A stretch of 64,000 nucleotides of DNA from the NCBI GenBank assembly GCA_026708185.1, contig JAPOVK010000014.1, positions 1 through 64,000 of the forward strand, read 5' to 3'. Of this stretch, positions 27,202 to 35,936 are shown in pieces (within the stretch, counting starts at the first letter, position 1; each line of letters opens with the position of its first letter). Under the pieces are notes generated by a model, which was given only the letters and a program-made list of their open reading frames with translations, was not told where the DNA came from and did not search any database. A program made the translations under genes and the position numbers. This DNA comes from Gammaproteobacteria bacterium. GTDB lineage: Bacteria > Pseudomonadota > Gammaproteobacteria > Pseudomonadales > Azotimanducaceae.

Positions 27202-28251
27202 TTGAACAATCACGTCAGCGCCGGTCTGCCCAAGTGGTGCGCGGCCGCGGCGCTCCTCTGCCTCCTGGTCGGCTTCCCGGCGAACACGGCCGAGGTGGAA
27301 GGCCCCAAGCTCAAGTGGAACGTCTCGCTGTGGGGCAAGCCGCGGGCGGGAACCGCGATCGCCGATGCCTTGGCGGACGCCGTGTCCGCCAAGACCGGGG
27401 GCAACTGGACCATGTCCCTCGACTACGGCGAAGCCCTCTCCAAGGCCCGCGAGAACCTGGACGGGCTAGCCATCGGCGCGTTCGAGGTGGCGATGTTCTG
27501 CAACTTCTACCACCCTCGCAAGAATCCGGCGCTGATGGCGCTCACGCTGCCGTTCCTGCCCATGGCGACTTGGGAAGACAACCGACGAATCCGCGAAGCG
27601 GTGTACGCGCACCCGGCGGTCAAGCGCGAACTGGCCCGGTGGAACGCGATCGTCTACACGTCGTCCTTCCTGCCGCAGTACGAGTTCGTGGGCCGCGGCC
27701 AACCGCCCCGCGAGCTCACCGACTGGCGCGGCATGACGGTGCGGGCCGGCGGCGGCCTCGGCCAGGCGATGCAGCGCCTCGGCGCGACCCCGGCGAGTTC
27801 CACGGCGACCGAGGTCTACACCGGCGTCCAGCAAGGCACGATGGACGCCGCCGCGTTTCCGTTCACCTACAGCCATGTGTCCTACCGGCTCCACGAGGTC
27901 GCGGACTGGTTCACCGGCAACCTCTCGCCCGGCACGGCGGACTGCCCGCTGGCTTTTTCGCGAACCGCCTTCGATGCCCTGCCCGCGCAATACCGACAGC
28001 TCCTGGACGACGTGAAGGACGACGTGATTGCGTCGCAGATCCAAGCCTACGTCGACGTTGATCGCATCAACCTGCCCATGCTGAAGGAGACGCTCGTCGA
28101 AGTCCGCTACACGGATGCGCAACTGACCGACTTCCGTGCGCGGGCCGGCAAGCCCGTGATCGACGCCTGGATCGCCGACAACCAGGATCGTTTCGACGCC
28201 CGCGGCTTGGTGGACGCCATGTTCGCCGCCGTCGGTCAGACCTACGACTGA
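27202..28251 (+). CDS. dctP: TRAP transporter substrate-binding protein (DctP type)
   Basis: 349 residues from TTG 27202 after a GGGGG leader. Signal peptide to about residue 29 (AAALLCLLVGFPANTA). The DctP fold shows in LKWNVSLWGKPRAGTAIADA, LPFLPMATWEDNRRI, DWRGMTVRAGGGLGQAM (the conserved Arg that grips the substrate carboxylate), TATEVYTGVQQGTMDAAAF and LPAQYRQLLDDV. It binds a carboxylate-bearing compound in the periplasm for the DctQ-DctM permease encoded next. The ligand cannot be deduced. Confidence 0.93.
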   Translation: MNNHVSAGLPKWCAAAALLCLLVGFPANTAEVEGPKLKWNVSLWGKPRAGTAIADALADAVSAKTGGNWTMSLDYGEALSKARENLDGLAIGAFEVAMFCNFYHPRKNPALMALTLPFLPMATWEDNRRIREAVYAHPAVKRELARWNAIVYTSSFLPQYEFVGRGQPPRELTDWRGMTVRAGGGLGQAMQRLGATPASSTATEVYTGVQQGTMDAAAFPFTYSHVSYRLHEVADWFTGNLSPGTADCPLAFSRTAFDALPAQYRQLLDDVKDDVIASQIQAYVDVDRINLPMLKETLVEVRYTDAQLTDFRARAGKPVIDAWIADNQDRFDARGLVDAMFAAVGQTYD

Positions 28252-28259
28252 GCTCGCTC

Positions 28260-28868
28260 TTGCAGGACCTATTCGGACGCGTAATCGCATCGTGCGACCG
28301 CGCGCTCGGCATCGTCGAGAACGGCCTCAACCTCGTCGCCGGCGCCTTGATCTTCGTGCTGATGCTGCTCGGCGTCGCGCAGATCGTCATGCGCACCGCG
28401 TTCGCAGCACCGATCTTCGGCTACATCGACATCGTGGAAGTGGCCATGGTCGGCTTCGCGGTGGTGTCCATCGCCTACGTCCAGCGTGTCGGCGGACACG
28501 TGCGCATGGAGCTTCTGGTCTCGCGGCTGAAAGGGCGCTGGCTGTGGGCCGCGGAATTGACCAGCGCCGGCCTCGCCGCCTTCATCGTCGCCGTGCTGAT
28601 TCCGTACTCGTACCAGCATTTCGAACGGGCGTTCGAGTTCGGCGATAGCACGATCGACATCGAGCTTGCCACTTGGCCCGCCAAACTCGCCGTGCCGCTG
28701 GCCTTGACCGTCTTGCTGGTGCGCCTCGGGGTGCAGATGGCAGGCTACCTGCGCCTCGTCCTGCACCCGGACCTAGCCCCGGTCGCCGTGCCGACCATCA
28801 AGGACGCCGCCGCACAGGCCGCCGAGGAGATCTCGCTGGCAAGCGGTGGCCGGGACGACTCGCGGTGA
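28260..28868 (+). CDS. dctQ: TRAP transporter small permease subunit (DctQ)
   Basis: 202 residues from TTG 28260, eight bases after the dctP stop. Four membrane segments are visible: LVAGALIFVLMLLGVAQIVM, YIDIVEVAMVGFAVVSIAYV, AELTSAGLAAFIVAVLIPYS and KLAVPLALTVLLVRLGVQM. VQRVGGHVRMELL between them is the DctQ signature. The tail of about 40 residues is cytoplasmic. Its stop overlaps the dctM start (GTGA). Confidence 0.93.
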   Translation: MQDLFGRVIASCDRALGIVENGLNLVAGALIFVLMLLGVAQIVMRTAFAAPIFGYIDIVEVAMVGFAVVSIAYVQRVGGHVRMELLVSRLKGRWLWAAELTSAGLAAFIVAVLIPYSYQHFERAFEFGDSTIDIELATWPAKLAVPLALTVLLVRLGVQMAGYLRLVLHPDLAPVAVPTIKDAAAQAAEEISLASGGRDDSR

Positions 28869-30223
28869 CGGGCGTGGACGAATTCTGGATCGGCATCGCC
28901 GGCGTGGTGATGCTGGTCACCCTGGTCGCGCTCGGCGTGCGGGTCTACATCGCCGCCGCGCTGACGGGTTTCCTGGGGCTCGTGCTTCTCAAGGGGTGGG
29001 GTGTCGCCGCCGCCGTGGCCGGCACCATCCCGCATTCCAAAACGGTCACCTACCCGCTGTCCGTTCTCCCGCTGTTCATCCTGATCGGCTTTCTCGCCTT
29101 TCACGCGGGCCTCACCGGCCGGCTGTTCGAAGCCGCCCGGCGCTGGGTTGGCTGGGTGCCCGGCGGCCTTGCGGTGTCCACGGTGTTCGCGAGCGCCGGG
29201 TTCGCGGCGGTGTCCGGGGCGTCCACGGCCACGGCCGCGGTGTTCTCGCGGGTCGCTATTCCCGACATGCTGAAGAACCGCTACGGCAAGCGCCTCACGG
29301 CCGGTGTCATCGCCGCCGGTGGCACCCTGGCATCGCTGATCCCGCCCTCCGCCATCCTGGTGATCTACGCGATCATCGTCGAGGAATCGGTTGGCAAGCT
29401 GTTGCTCGCCGGTCTGCTCCCAGGCGTGGTCTCAGTTCTGATCTACGCTGGCCTGATCGTCACCATGTGCTCGCTGCGGCCGGATCTCGGGCGTCCCATC
29501 AGCGGCTTTACGTGGCGGGACAGGCTTGCCAGCGTGCCCGGCGCGCTGCCGATCTTCCTGGTCGTCGGCATCATCTTCGGCGCGCTCTATTCCGGGGCCG
29601 CCACACCCACCGAGGCCGGCGCGCTGGGGGCGATGGTGGTCTTCGGGCTGTACGTCTTCCAGGCCTATCGACAGCGGGCCTTCGGCGAGATGCGGGGCCG
29701 ATTGCGCGAGGCGCTGATGGAGACGGCGAAGCTGACCGTGATGATCTTCACGTTGGTCTGGGGCGTGTTTCTGTTCGTGCGGTTCCTTGGATTCGCCGGG
29801 CTCCCCGGGGCGTTCGCGGATTGGGTCGTCGACCTGGACGTGCCGCCGCTCGTGATCATCGTGTGCATCCTGCTCGCCTATGCCATCCTCGGCATGTTCA
29901 TGGACGCCATCGGCATGCTGGTACTCACCCTACCGGTGGTCTACCCCGCTGTCGTGGCGCTCGGCTACGACCCGATCTGGTTCGGCATCGTCGTGGTGAA
30001 AATGGCGGAGATCTGCCTCATCACCCCGCCCATCGGCCTCAACTGCTTCGTGGTCGCGGGTGTCGCGCGCGAACTGCACAGCGCCGAGGGCCGGTCGCTC
30101 GCGATCCCGCTGCAGGACGTGTTCCGCGGCATCGGACCGTTCTTCATCGCCGACGTACTCACCGTCGCCGTGCTGCTCGCAGTGCCAGAGGTCGTGCTCT
30201 GGCTGCCGAAGACGATGGGGTAA
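28865..30223 (+). CDS. dctM: TRAP transporter large permease subunit (DctM)
   Basis: 452 residues from GTG 28865, which overlaps the dctQ TGA; GTG 28874 is possible. About 12 hydrophobic segments. DctM signatures: FILIGFLAFHAGLTGRLF, ASAGFAAVSGASTATAAVFS, AAGGTLASLIPPSAILVIYA, SGAATPTEAGALGAMVVFG and the late PPIGLNCFVVAGVA. It is the sodium-driven transport channel. After its stop comes a 650-bp stretch with only small, doubtful minus-strand genes. Confidence 0.95.
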   Translation: MTGVDEFWIGIAGVVMLVTLVALGVRVYIAAALTGFLGLVLLKGWGVAAAVAGTIPHSKTVTYPLSVLPLFILIGFLAFHAGLTGRLFEAARRWVGWVPGGLAVSTVFASAGFAAVSGASTATAAVFSRVAIPDMLKNRYGKRLTAGVIAAGGTLASLIPPSAILVIYAIIVEESVGKLLLAGLLPGVVSVLIYAGLIVTMCSLRPDLGRPISGFTWRDRLASVPGALPIFLVVGIIFGALYSGAATPTEAGALGAMVVFGLYVFQAYRQRAFGEMRGRLREALMETAKLTVMIFTLVWGVFLFVRFLGFAGLPGAFADWVVDLDVPPLVIIVCILLAYAILGMFMDAIGMLVLTLPVVYPAVVALGYDPIWFGIVVVKMAEICLITPPIGLNCFVVAGVARELHSAEGRSLAIPLQDVFRGIGPFFIADVLTVAVLLAVPEVVLWLPKTMG

Positions 30224-30250
30224 GTCGCCGCGTCGCCGTTGCCGGCGAGA

Positions 30251-30391
30251 CTAGCCGTTCGGGAAGTGCGACCGTTGGCCGGGCGGTCGGGGCCCCATCG
30301 AAGTCCTTGCGTTCCGAAGAACTTCAAGAGTGACTTCGGCTGTCTCCTTCGCGCATCGCCGCAGCAAGTCGATCTCGTATGGTGTCAACAT
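30251..30391 (-). CDS. Small hypothetical ORF (possible decayed locus)
   Basis: 46 codons from ATG 30391: MLTPYEIDLLRRCAKETAEV followed by TLEVLRNARTS and a Pro/Arg-rich tail. The first 30 residues form a convincing amphipathic helix pair. It overlaps the next upstream small frame (30324-30530) in another phase. It could be a real gene of a small operon or a fragment of a frame-shifted one. No family recognised. Confidence 0.35.
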   Translation of the reverse strand: MLTPYEIDLLRRCAKETAEVTLEVLRNARTSMGPRPPGQRSHFPNG

Positions 30392-30530
30392 CCGGGGAGC
30401 GGGCGAGGTACCGAGCCTCCGATTGAGTAAGGCAATCGAAGGTGTGGCCGAACTGCTGGCCCCACCAGTACTCGAAGTCCGGCCCGTGCTTTTTTCGGAG
30501 TTCATGAAGTTGGTCCTTCGTTGGATTCAA
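30324..30530 (-). CDS. Small hypothetical ORF (possible decayed locus)
   Basis: 68 codons from TTG 30530. The part DQLHELRKKHGPDFEYWWGQ then QFGHTFDCLTQSEARYLARS has the balanced composition of real protein. Upstream of the TTG the same frame stays protein-like (LRPTPGDRVRAFHSARL) as far as a TGA at 30582-30584, which suggests that a frameshift separates it from the ORF at 30502-30711. Read as one broken gene or two overlapping small genes. No family recognised. Confidence 0.4.
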   Translation of the reverse strand: MNPTKDQLHELRKKHGPDFEYWWGQQFGHTFDCLTQSEARYLARSPDVDTIRDRLAAAMREGDSRSHS

Positions 30531-30711
30531 TCTGGCCGAATGGAACGCCCGAACTCGATCGCCCGGAGTGGGCCGTAGTCGTCAGATCGCCGCGAGAGCT
30601 GCAGACTATGCGGCGATCGGGAATATCAAGGTCTTGACGATGGTCCCTGATGAAGCGCTCGAGTTCTTTGATGTGCTTGTCAATCAGGTCCACTTCCGTT
30701 GCGTGACGCAC
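30502..30711 (-). CDS. Small hypothetical ORF (possible decayed locus)
   Basis: 69 codons. The N-terminal MRHATEVDLIDKHIKELERF and IRDHRQDLDIPDRR look like a genuine helical protein. After about residue 45 the sequence becomes Ser/Thr/Gly-rich, as expected after a frameshift. The neighbouring frame picks up plausible coding at that point. Together the three small frames at 30251-30711 fill most of the gap between dctM and the acetoin-type operon. Confidence 0.4.
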   Translation of the reverse strand: MRHATEVDLIDKHIKELERFIRDHRQDLDIPDRRIVCSSRGDLTTTAHSGRSSSGVPFGQIESNEGPTS

Positions 30712-30874
30712 TAGCCCTCCGTGTCACCCGCCGACACCCTAATGCCCAATGCTACCGGGTCGCGCCGGCACGAACCGACCCAAGAGCCCGCTACGCGCCA
30801 TGCAACCGCACGTTGGCGCCGCTGTTGCCGTACACTTGCCGCAAACCAACGCGGCAGACAAGGGGAGCTAGGTA

Positions 30875-31843
30875 GTGGATCAACCCACTGACGAGGTCCT
30901 GCTCGACATCCATCGGCGCATGGTGCGCATCCGGGTCTTCGAAACCGAAGCGGGTCGTATGGCGGAAGCGGGCAAGATACCCGGCGCACTACACCTGTAC
31001 GTGGGCGAAGAGGCGGTGGCCGCCGGTGTCATGGCGCACTTGAGCGACGATGACTGGATCACCAGCACCCATCGCGGACACGGACACCTCATCGCCAAGG
31101 GCGGCGAGTTCGACCGGATGTTCGCCGAACTCTTCGGACGCGCCACCGGATACTGCCGCGGCAAGGGCGGCAGCATGCACATCTCGAACATGGACCTCGG
31201 CATGCTCGGTGCCAACGGCATCGTCGGTGCCGGGCCGCCGATCGCCGTGGGGGCCGCGTTCTCCACCAAGTTCCGCAACACGGACCGCGTTGCGGTGTCG
31301 TTCTTCGGGGATGGCGCGAGCAACGAAGGCTCGTTCCACGAAGCCGCCAACATGGCCGCGCTCTACAAGCTGCCGGCGATCTTCGTCTGCGAGAACAACG
31401 GCTACGGCGAATACACGCCGCAGGCCAATCACCAGGCGATCGTCGACGTCGCGGATCGTGCTTCGGGCTACGGCATGCCGGGCGTCATCGTCGACGGCAT
31501 GGACGCGGTTGCGGTCTACGAGGCGGCCGGCGCAGCGATCGAACGCGCACGTTCCGGCGATGGTCCGACGCTGCTCGAGTGCAAGACCTATCGGTTCTTC
31601 GACCACGTGGGCGTGCGCGGCATGGGGCTGTCCTATCGCACCGACGAGGAACTCGAGGAGTGGCAGAAGCGCGACCCGATCCACATGTTCGAGGCGCGGC
31701 TCGACGAACTCGGCGTGCTCAGCCGCGACGACGCGGCCAAGATCCACGAGGGCGTGCTCGAGGAGGTGCGCGCCGGCATCGAGTTCGCCGAATCCAGTCC
31801 CCTGCCCGACCCCGAGACCTTGCTCGAAGACGTCTACGCCTAA
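30875..31843 (+). CDS. acoA: Thiamine-diphosphate-dependent dehydrogenase E1 alpha subunit (acetoin/pyruvate type)
   Basis: 322 residues from GTG 30875 after AAGGGGAGC. The thiamine-diphosphate motif runs from GDGASNEGSFHE (145 on) to CENNGYGEY (ending near 180), with the GDG and the NN. GALHLYVGEEAVAAGV, STHRGHGHLIAKG and GKGGSMHI are E1 alpha hallmarks. As a heterotetramer with the next gene's product it cleaves acetoin or a 2-oxo acid and hands the acyl group to lipoyl-E2. The AcoX gene two places downstream favours acetoin. The enzyme uses the cofactor whose synthesis is encoded at 2188-8397. Confidence 0.93.
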   Translation: MDQPTDEVLLDIHRRMVRIRVFETEAGRMAEAGKIPGALHLYVGEEAVAAGVMAHLSDDDWITSTHRGHGHLIAKGGEFDRMFAELFGRATGYCRGKGGSMHISNMDLGMLGANGIVGAGPPIAVGAAFSTKFRNTDRVAVSFFGDGASNEGSFHEAANMAALYKLPAIFVCENNGYGEYTPQANHQAIVDVADRASGYGMPGVIVDGMDAVAVYEAAGAAIERARSGDGPTLLECKTYRFFDHVGVRGMGLSYRTDEELEEWQKRDPIHMFEARLDELGVLSRDDAAKIHEGVLEEVRAGIEFAESSPLPDPETLLEDVYA

Positions 31844-31853
31844 GGAGAGTTCA

Positions 31854-32846
31854 ATGGCCGAAGCGGCGCAACGCGAAATCACCTACGTCGGCGCCATCGC
31901 CGAAGGGGCGCGAACCATACTCAACGAGCAGGAAGGCGCCTTCATCGCGGGCGAGGACGTCGCAGGCGCGGGCGGCGTATTCGGCTCGTACCGGGGGCTC
32001 CTCGACGAGTTCGGTTCGGACCGCATCGTGGACACGCCGATTTCCGAAGAGGGCATCGTCGGACTCGGCGTCGGTGCCGCGGCAACGGGTCTGCGCCCGA
32101 TCATCGACATCATGTTCATGGACTTCATGGGCGAGTGCATGGACGAGATCGCCAACCAGATGGCGAAGATGCGCTACATGTTCGGCGGCTCCGCGAAACT
32201 GCCGATCACCGTCGTCACCATGTCGGGGGCCGGCATGAACATGGCCGCGCAGCACTCCCAAAGCCTCGAGGTGTGGCTCTGCCACCTGCCCGGGCTCAAG
32301 GTCGTGACGCCCGCCACCCCCTACGACGCCAAGGGCATGCTGATTGCCGCGGCCCGGGACGACAACCCCGTGTTCGTGGTGATGAACAAGCTGTCGCTGC
32401 GCAACCAGGGCCCGGTCCCGGAGGAGGCGTACGAAGTCCCCATCGGAGCCGCGGAAGTCGTGCGCGCCGGCGACGACCTCACGTTCGTCAGCTACAGCCG
32501 GATGGTCAGCGAGGCGGTCAAGGCGGCCGAGGCCTTGAGTGCCGACGGCATCGAAGCCGAAGTGATCGATCTGAAGTCGCTGCAGCCGATGGACACCGAC
32601 ACGGTCATCGAGTCCGTGCAGAAGACCCACCGTGCGGTGGTGGTCCACGAGGCCGTCCGCTTCGCCGGCCTCGGCGGCGAGATCGCCGCGCAGATCCAGG
32701 AACTGGCGTTCGACGACCTCGATGCCCCGGTGGCGCGCGTCGGGGCGCCGTTCTCGCCCGTGCCGTTCAGTTCCGTGCTGGAGCAGACGTACCTGCCGAA
32801 TGCCGACAAGATCGCCGCCGAAGCCCGGCAATTGCTCGGCATGTAA
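31854..32846 (+). CDS. acoB: Dehydrogenase E1 beta subunit (acetoin/pyruvate type)
   Basis: 330 residues from ATG 31854, 10 bases after acoA, with AAGGAGAG as Shine-Dalgarno. Motifs: GEDVAGAGGVFGSYRGL, DTPISEEGIVGLGVGAA with the Glu that activates thiamine diphosphate, and MDFMGECMDEIANQMAKMRY. C-terminal transketolase domain with VVHEAVRFAGLGGEIAAQ. Length and motifs are complete. Confidence 0.94.
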   Translation: MAEAAQREITYVGAIAEGARTILNEQEGAFIAGEDVAGAGGVFGSYRGLLDEFGSDRIVDTPISEEGIVGLGVGAAATGLRPIIDIMFMDFMGECMDEIANQMAKMRYMFGGSAKLPITVVTMSGAGMNMAAQHSQSLEVWLCHLPGLKVVTPATPYDAKGMLIAAARDDNPVFVVMNKLSLRNQGPVPEEAYEVPIGAAEVVRAGDDLTFVSYSRMVSEAVKAAEALSADGIEAEVIDLKSLQPMDTDTVIESVQKTHRAVVVHEAVRFAGLGGEIAAQIQELAFDDLDAPVARVGAPFSPVPFSSVLEQTYLPNADKIAAEARQLLGM

Positions 32847-32879
32847 ATGCGAATCGCCTAGCGGCGAATGCGAATCGCC
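32846..32879 (+). repeat. Short direct repeat after acoB
   Basis: The 13-mer AATGCGAATCGCC occurs twice, at 32846-32858 and 32867-32879, the first beginning in the acoB stop codon. Part of it can pair with the intervening GGCGAAT. Function unknown. Confidence 0.45.
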
Positions 32880-32895
32880 GTGGGCCGATTCGATC

Positions 32896-32915
32896 GAGAA
32901 TGCTGACGCATTCTC
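32896..32915 (+). repeat. GC-tipped hairpin in front of acoX
   Basis: GAGAATGC-tgac-GCATTCTC, a perfect 8-bp stem. It ends just before the GGGAGG Shine-Dalgarno and the GTG start of acoX at 32929, so it could adjust acoX translation relative to acoA and acoB. Confidence 0.5.
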
Positions 32916-32928
32916 GGGAGGTCGGGGC

Positions 32929-33933
32929 GTGCGACAGGGACGAACGGACACTGGTACGCATTTGGGCGTCATCGGCCTAGTCGCCAATCCGGCCTCCGGC
33001 AAGGATGTCCGACGCGTGACAGCTCGCGCGTCGGTGTTCGACAATCAGGAGAAGTCCGCGATGGTGCGGCGCTGCCTCGTCGGCATCCGCGCCTTCGCGT
33101 CGGCGCCGATCCGCTACATGCCGGATCCGCACCACGTCGCCCGCAGCGCGGTGGACGAACTGAGACTCGCCGCCGAACCGCTCGACATCGCGATCGACGC
33201 GAACGTCGGAGACACCGTCCGTGCCGCCCGCGAGCTGCGCGGTGCCGCAGCCGTGATCGTCCTCGGCGGGGACGGCACCAATCGGGCGTTCGCCAAGGGC
33301 TGGCTCGATGCGCCGCTGATCGCCCTGTCCACGGGTACGAACAACGCGTTCCCGACCATGCAGGAAGCAACCACCGCCGGCGCCGCGGCCGGCGTACTCG
33401 CGACCCGGGAGTTGCCGCTCGCCGCCGTCGCACGCCAGGCCAAGGCGATTCACGTCGACATCGACGGCGAAGATCCCGACCTAGCGCTCATCGATGCCGT
33501 CTTCACGCGCGACCGTTTCGTGGGGGCACGCGCCCTGGACGACCCTTCGCGCCTGGTCGCGGCATTCCTGACCCGCGCCGATCCGGCTGGCGTCGGCATG
33601 ACCTCGGTAGGCGGTTTTGTCCATCCCTTGAGTGCCGCCGAAGATGCCGCGCTCACGGTCGAGTTCGACGCCAGCGCACCGCATGGCGTGAACGCCGCTT
33701 TGGCGCCGGGACGCTTTGAACGCATAGGCATCTCGAAATTGCGCCTGCTCAACTTCGACGACGCCATTCGCTGGACCGGACCGGGTGCGCTCGCCTTCGA
33801 CGGCGAACGGGAACGCATCCTCAAGGTCGGTCAGACGGCCACCTTGACCGCCGCCCGCGACGGCCCGTGGGTCGTCGACGTGGCCAAGGTTCTTAGCCAC
33901 GCCGTGTGCCGCCGGCCCTTTACGAACGCCTAG
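32929..33933 (+). CDS. acoX: AcoX-like protein (NAD-kinase fold, acetoin catabolism)
   Basis: 334 residues from GTG 32929. ATP-NAD-kinase-like fold: GLVANPASGKDVRR near the N-terminus, AAVIVLGGDGTNRAF (GGDGT) near residue 110 and ALSTGTNNAFP. AcoX is found almost only in acetoin dehydrogenase operons and its reaction is not settled. Its presence between E1 beta and E2 is the best clue that the complex acts on acetoin. The C-terminal half is beta-rich and conserved (SVGGFVHPLSAAEDAAL). Confidence 0.85.
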   Translation: MRQGRTDTGTHLGVIGLVANPASGKDVRRVTARASVFDNQEKSAMVRRCLVGIRAFASAPIRYMPDPHHVARSAVDELRLAAEPLDIAIDANVGDTVRAARELRGAAAVIVLGGDGTNRAFAKGWLDAPLIALSTGTNNAFPTMQEATTAGAAAGVLATRELPLAAVARQAKAIHVDIDGEDPDLALIDAVFTRDRFVGARALDDPSRLVAAFLTRADPAGVGMTSVGGFVHPLSAAEDAALTVEFDASAPHGVNAALAPGRFERIGISKLRLLNFDDAIRWTGPGALAFDGERERILKVGQTATLTAARDGPWVVDVAKVLSHAVCRRPFTNA

Positions 33934-33941
33934 GAGAAAAC

Positions 33942-35141
33942 ATGCCTGCCGAGATCTACCTGGTCAAAGTCGGAATGACCATGCACGAGGGAACCGTGGA
34001 GGAGTGGTACGTGCCCGACGGCGAGCGGGTCGAAGCCGGTGCCCTCCTCTACCGGCTCGAGACCGAAAAGGTCAATCTCGACGTGGATGCGGAGACCACG
34101 GGGATCGTGAAGCACCTCGTCGCCGAGGGGACGACACTCGAGCCCGGCGACGTGGTCGGCTACATCTACGCCGACGACGAGACCATCCCGGACGTCCTGC
34201 CCGCCGCCAGGCGTAAACGAGACATCGTGGCCCAGGACGACGCCGCGGTAACGCCCAAGGCCGAGACAAAGCCGGTGCCGGCGCGCTCGGGCAAGCGCGT
34301 AGCGGCCTCGCCCGTCGCACGCAAGCTGGCGTCCGAACTTGGCATCGACCTCGCCACCGTAACCGGTACCGGCCCGCGCGGGCGCATCACCAAGGAAGAC
34401 GTGCAGCAGGCCGGCGAACAGGCCGCGACCAGTTCAACCCCGGCAGGCGAGCCAACTGGGGAGTCGATTCCGCTGCGCGGCATGCGCAAGACCATCGCCG
34501 AGCGCATGCACGCGAGCCTCCGCGATTCCGCTCAACTCACCATGGACATGGAAGTGGCCATGGACGACGCCGTGAAGCTGCGTCAAGGACTCATCGCCGA
34601 ATGGGAATCCGAAGGCATCCGGGCAACCTATACGGACCTGGTCATCGTTGCCGCGGCACGCGCCTTGACGCGCCATCCGGCCATGAACGCCGCCCTTGTC
34701 GGCGATTCCATCAGCCGGTTCGAACACGTCCACGTCGGCATCGCCGTCGCCCTGGCGGAGGGACTGATCGTCCCCGTGATCAAGGACGCTGGCGACAAGC
34801 CGTTGAAGCAGGTCGCGGTCGAGTCCGCGGAACTCGCCAAGCGGGCCCGGGACGGTGCGCTGAGCCTGACCGATGTCGAAGGCGGTACGTTCACGGTGAC
34901 CTCGCTCGGCATGTACGGCGTCGACACATTCACCCCGATTCTGAACACGCCCGAAGCCGGAATCCTGGGCGTCGGGCGGATCTACGATGGGCTGCGCTGG
35001 GACGACGATACGCCGCGCAAGACCGCCATGATGCGCCTGTCGCTCACTTGGGACCACCGCGTCCTCGACGGTGCTCCCGCTGCCGAGTTCCTCGCGACCG
35101 TGCGTGCCTACCTGGAGGCGCCGTTCAGGCTATTGGTCTAG
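33942..35141 (+). CDS. acoC: Dihydrolipoamide acetyltransferase (E2) of the acetoin-type complex
   Basis: 399 residues from ATG 33942 after AGGAGA. Three parts: one lipoyl domain with the modified Lys43 in LETEKVNLDV; a linker and E3-binding domain (ASPVARKLASELGIDL, GTGPRGRITKEDV, about 125-158); and the acyltransferase core ending with TWDHRVLDGAPAAEF, which has the catalytic His. The core passes acetyl groups to CoA. No gene for E3 lies in the window, so the complex must borrow a shared E3. Confidence 0.93.
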   Translation: MPAEIYLVKVGMTMHEGTVEEWYVPDGERVEAGALLYRLETEKVNLDVDAETTGIVKHLVAEGTTLEPGDVVGYIYADDETIPDVLPAARRKRDIVAQDDAAVTPKAETKPVPARSGKRVAASPVARKLASELGIDLATVTGTGPRGRITKEDVQQAGEQAATSSTPAGEPTGESIPLRGMRKTIAERMHASLRDSAQLTMDMEVAMDDAVKLRQGLIAEWESEGIRATYTDLVIVAAARALTRHPAMNAALVGDSISRFEHVHVGIAVALAEGLIVPVIKDAGDKPLKQVAVESAELAKRARDGALSLTDVEGGTFTVTSLGMYGVDTFTPILNTPEAGILGVGRIYDGLRWDDDTPRKTAMMRLSLTWDHRVLDGAPAAEFLATVRAYLEAPFRLLV

Positions 35142-35503
35142 GCGTTCGAGACGTGACCAGACGCTAGCGACCGGTAGTGGGCTGATTTGAAGTATCGGCC
35201 CGCGCCGCCCGGAAGGCGGAATCCCGCTGAACCGGGGCGACCCTTTCCTCTACCGACTAGCAACTAGAGGAAAGACGGAATGAACGTTATAACGAGGGAT
35301 CAACAATCACCGGATCACCCCTAACAACCCCGTCAAACATCGTGCCCAAGTTGCGGCAAGCCTCTCCCACAGCCCGTTCTAGAGCACTGTTCGATGACAG
35401 AAGTTGACGAGGTTTAATGTCGCATTACCGGCGTAGCCGTCGCCCGTCTGAGGCGAACAGTGAACGGGCAACTGATGAGCAGTACGACGAAGGGGCCGCT
35501 ACG
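35142..35503. other. Intergenic stretch with a hairpin; no gene seen
   Basis: No convincing coding frame. One clear structure: TTTCCTCTA at 35244-35252 pairs with TAGAGGAAA at 35265-35273 (9-bp stem, 12-base loop), about 100 bases after acoC. Base composition is less GC-rich than the flanks. The right part leads into the transposase remnant and may be worn-down insertion-sequence DNA. Confidence 0.5.
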
Positions 35504-35846
35504 TAGGTGTCGACAAGACCACCGTGAGCGGCGATCCCGACACGGACAAGGTTTCGACTTCGGGAGTCGAACGGTTCAATCTCACAATCTCACGCTCCGC
35601 ATGACTGCCCGGCACTTCACCCGCAAGACCAACGCCTACAGCAAGAAACTGCGGAACCACGGGCTTGCCGTGGCCCTGAAGCTGGTTCACTGCAACTTCA
35701 TGCGCCGCCACGACACCATCGGCACGGTCCTAGGGATGGCAGCCGGGGTGATAGACCATGCGTGGACGGTCGAACAGCTTGCCGAAATGGTGGTCGCGGA
35801 GCGCCTCAAGCCGAAGTCCTACCGGAAGCGGGCGGCGGTGGTGTAG
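35504..35846 (+). mobile_element. IS1-type transposase remnant (C-terminal part, frameshifted)
   Basis: Read across one frameshift this encodes the end of an IS1-like transposase: VSGDPDTDKVSTSGVERFNL, then TLRMTARHFTRKTNAYSKKL, then NHGLAVALKLVHCNFMRRHD and GMAAGVIDHAWTVEQLAEMV. The frameshift is caused by an 8-base tandem duplication, AATCTCAC at 35578-35585 and again at 35586-35593; removing one copy restores the frame. The N-terminal two-thirds and both terminal repeats were not found. The element is dead and marks a site of past transposition between acoC and the small-gene patch. Confidence 0.75.
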
Positions 35847-35936
35847 GATGCGCGGCTTCGACTGCAACGCGGAGAGAACGCACATCGCCATAGCAGCGGG
35901 TCACTTGACGCTCTGCGCGAACTGGTCTACTTGAAC

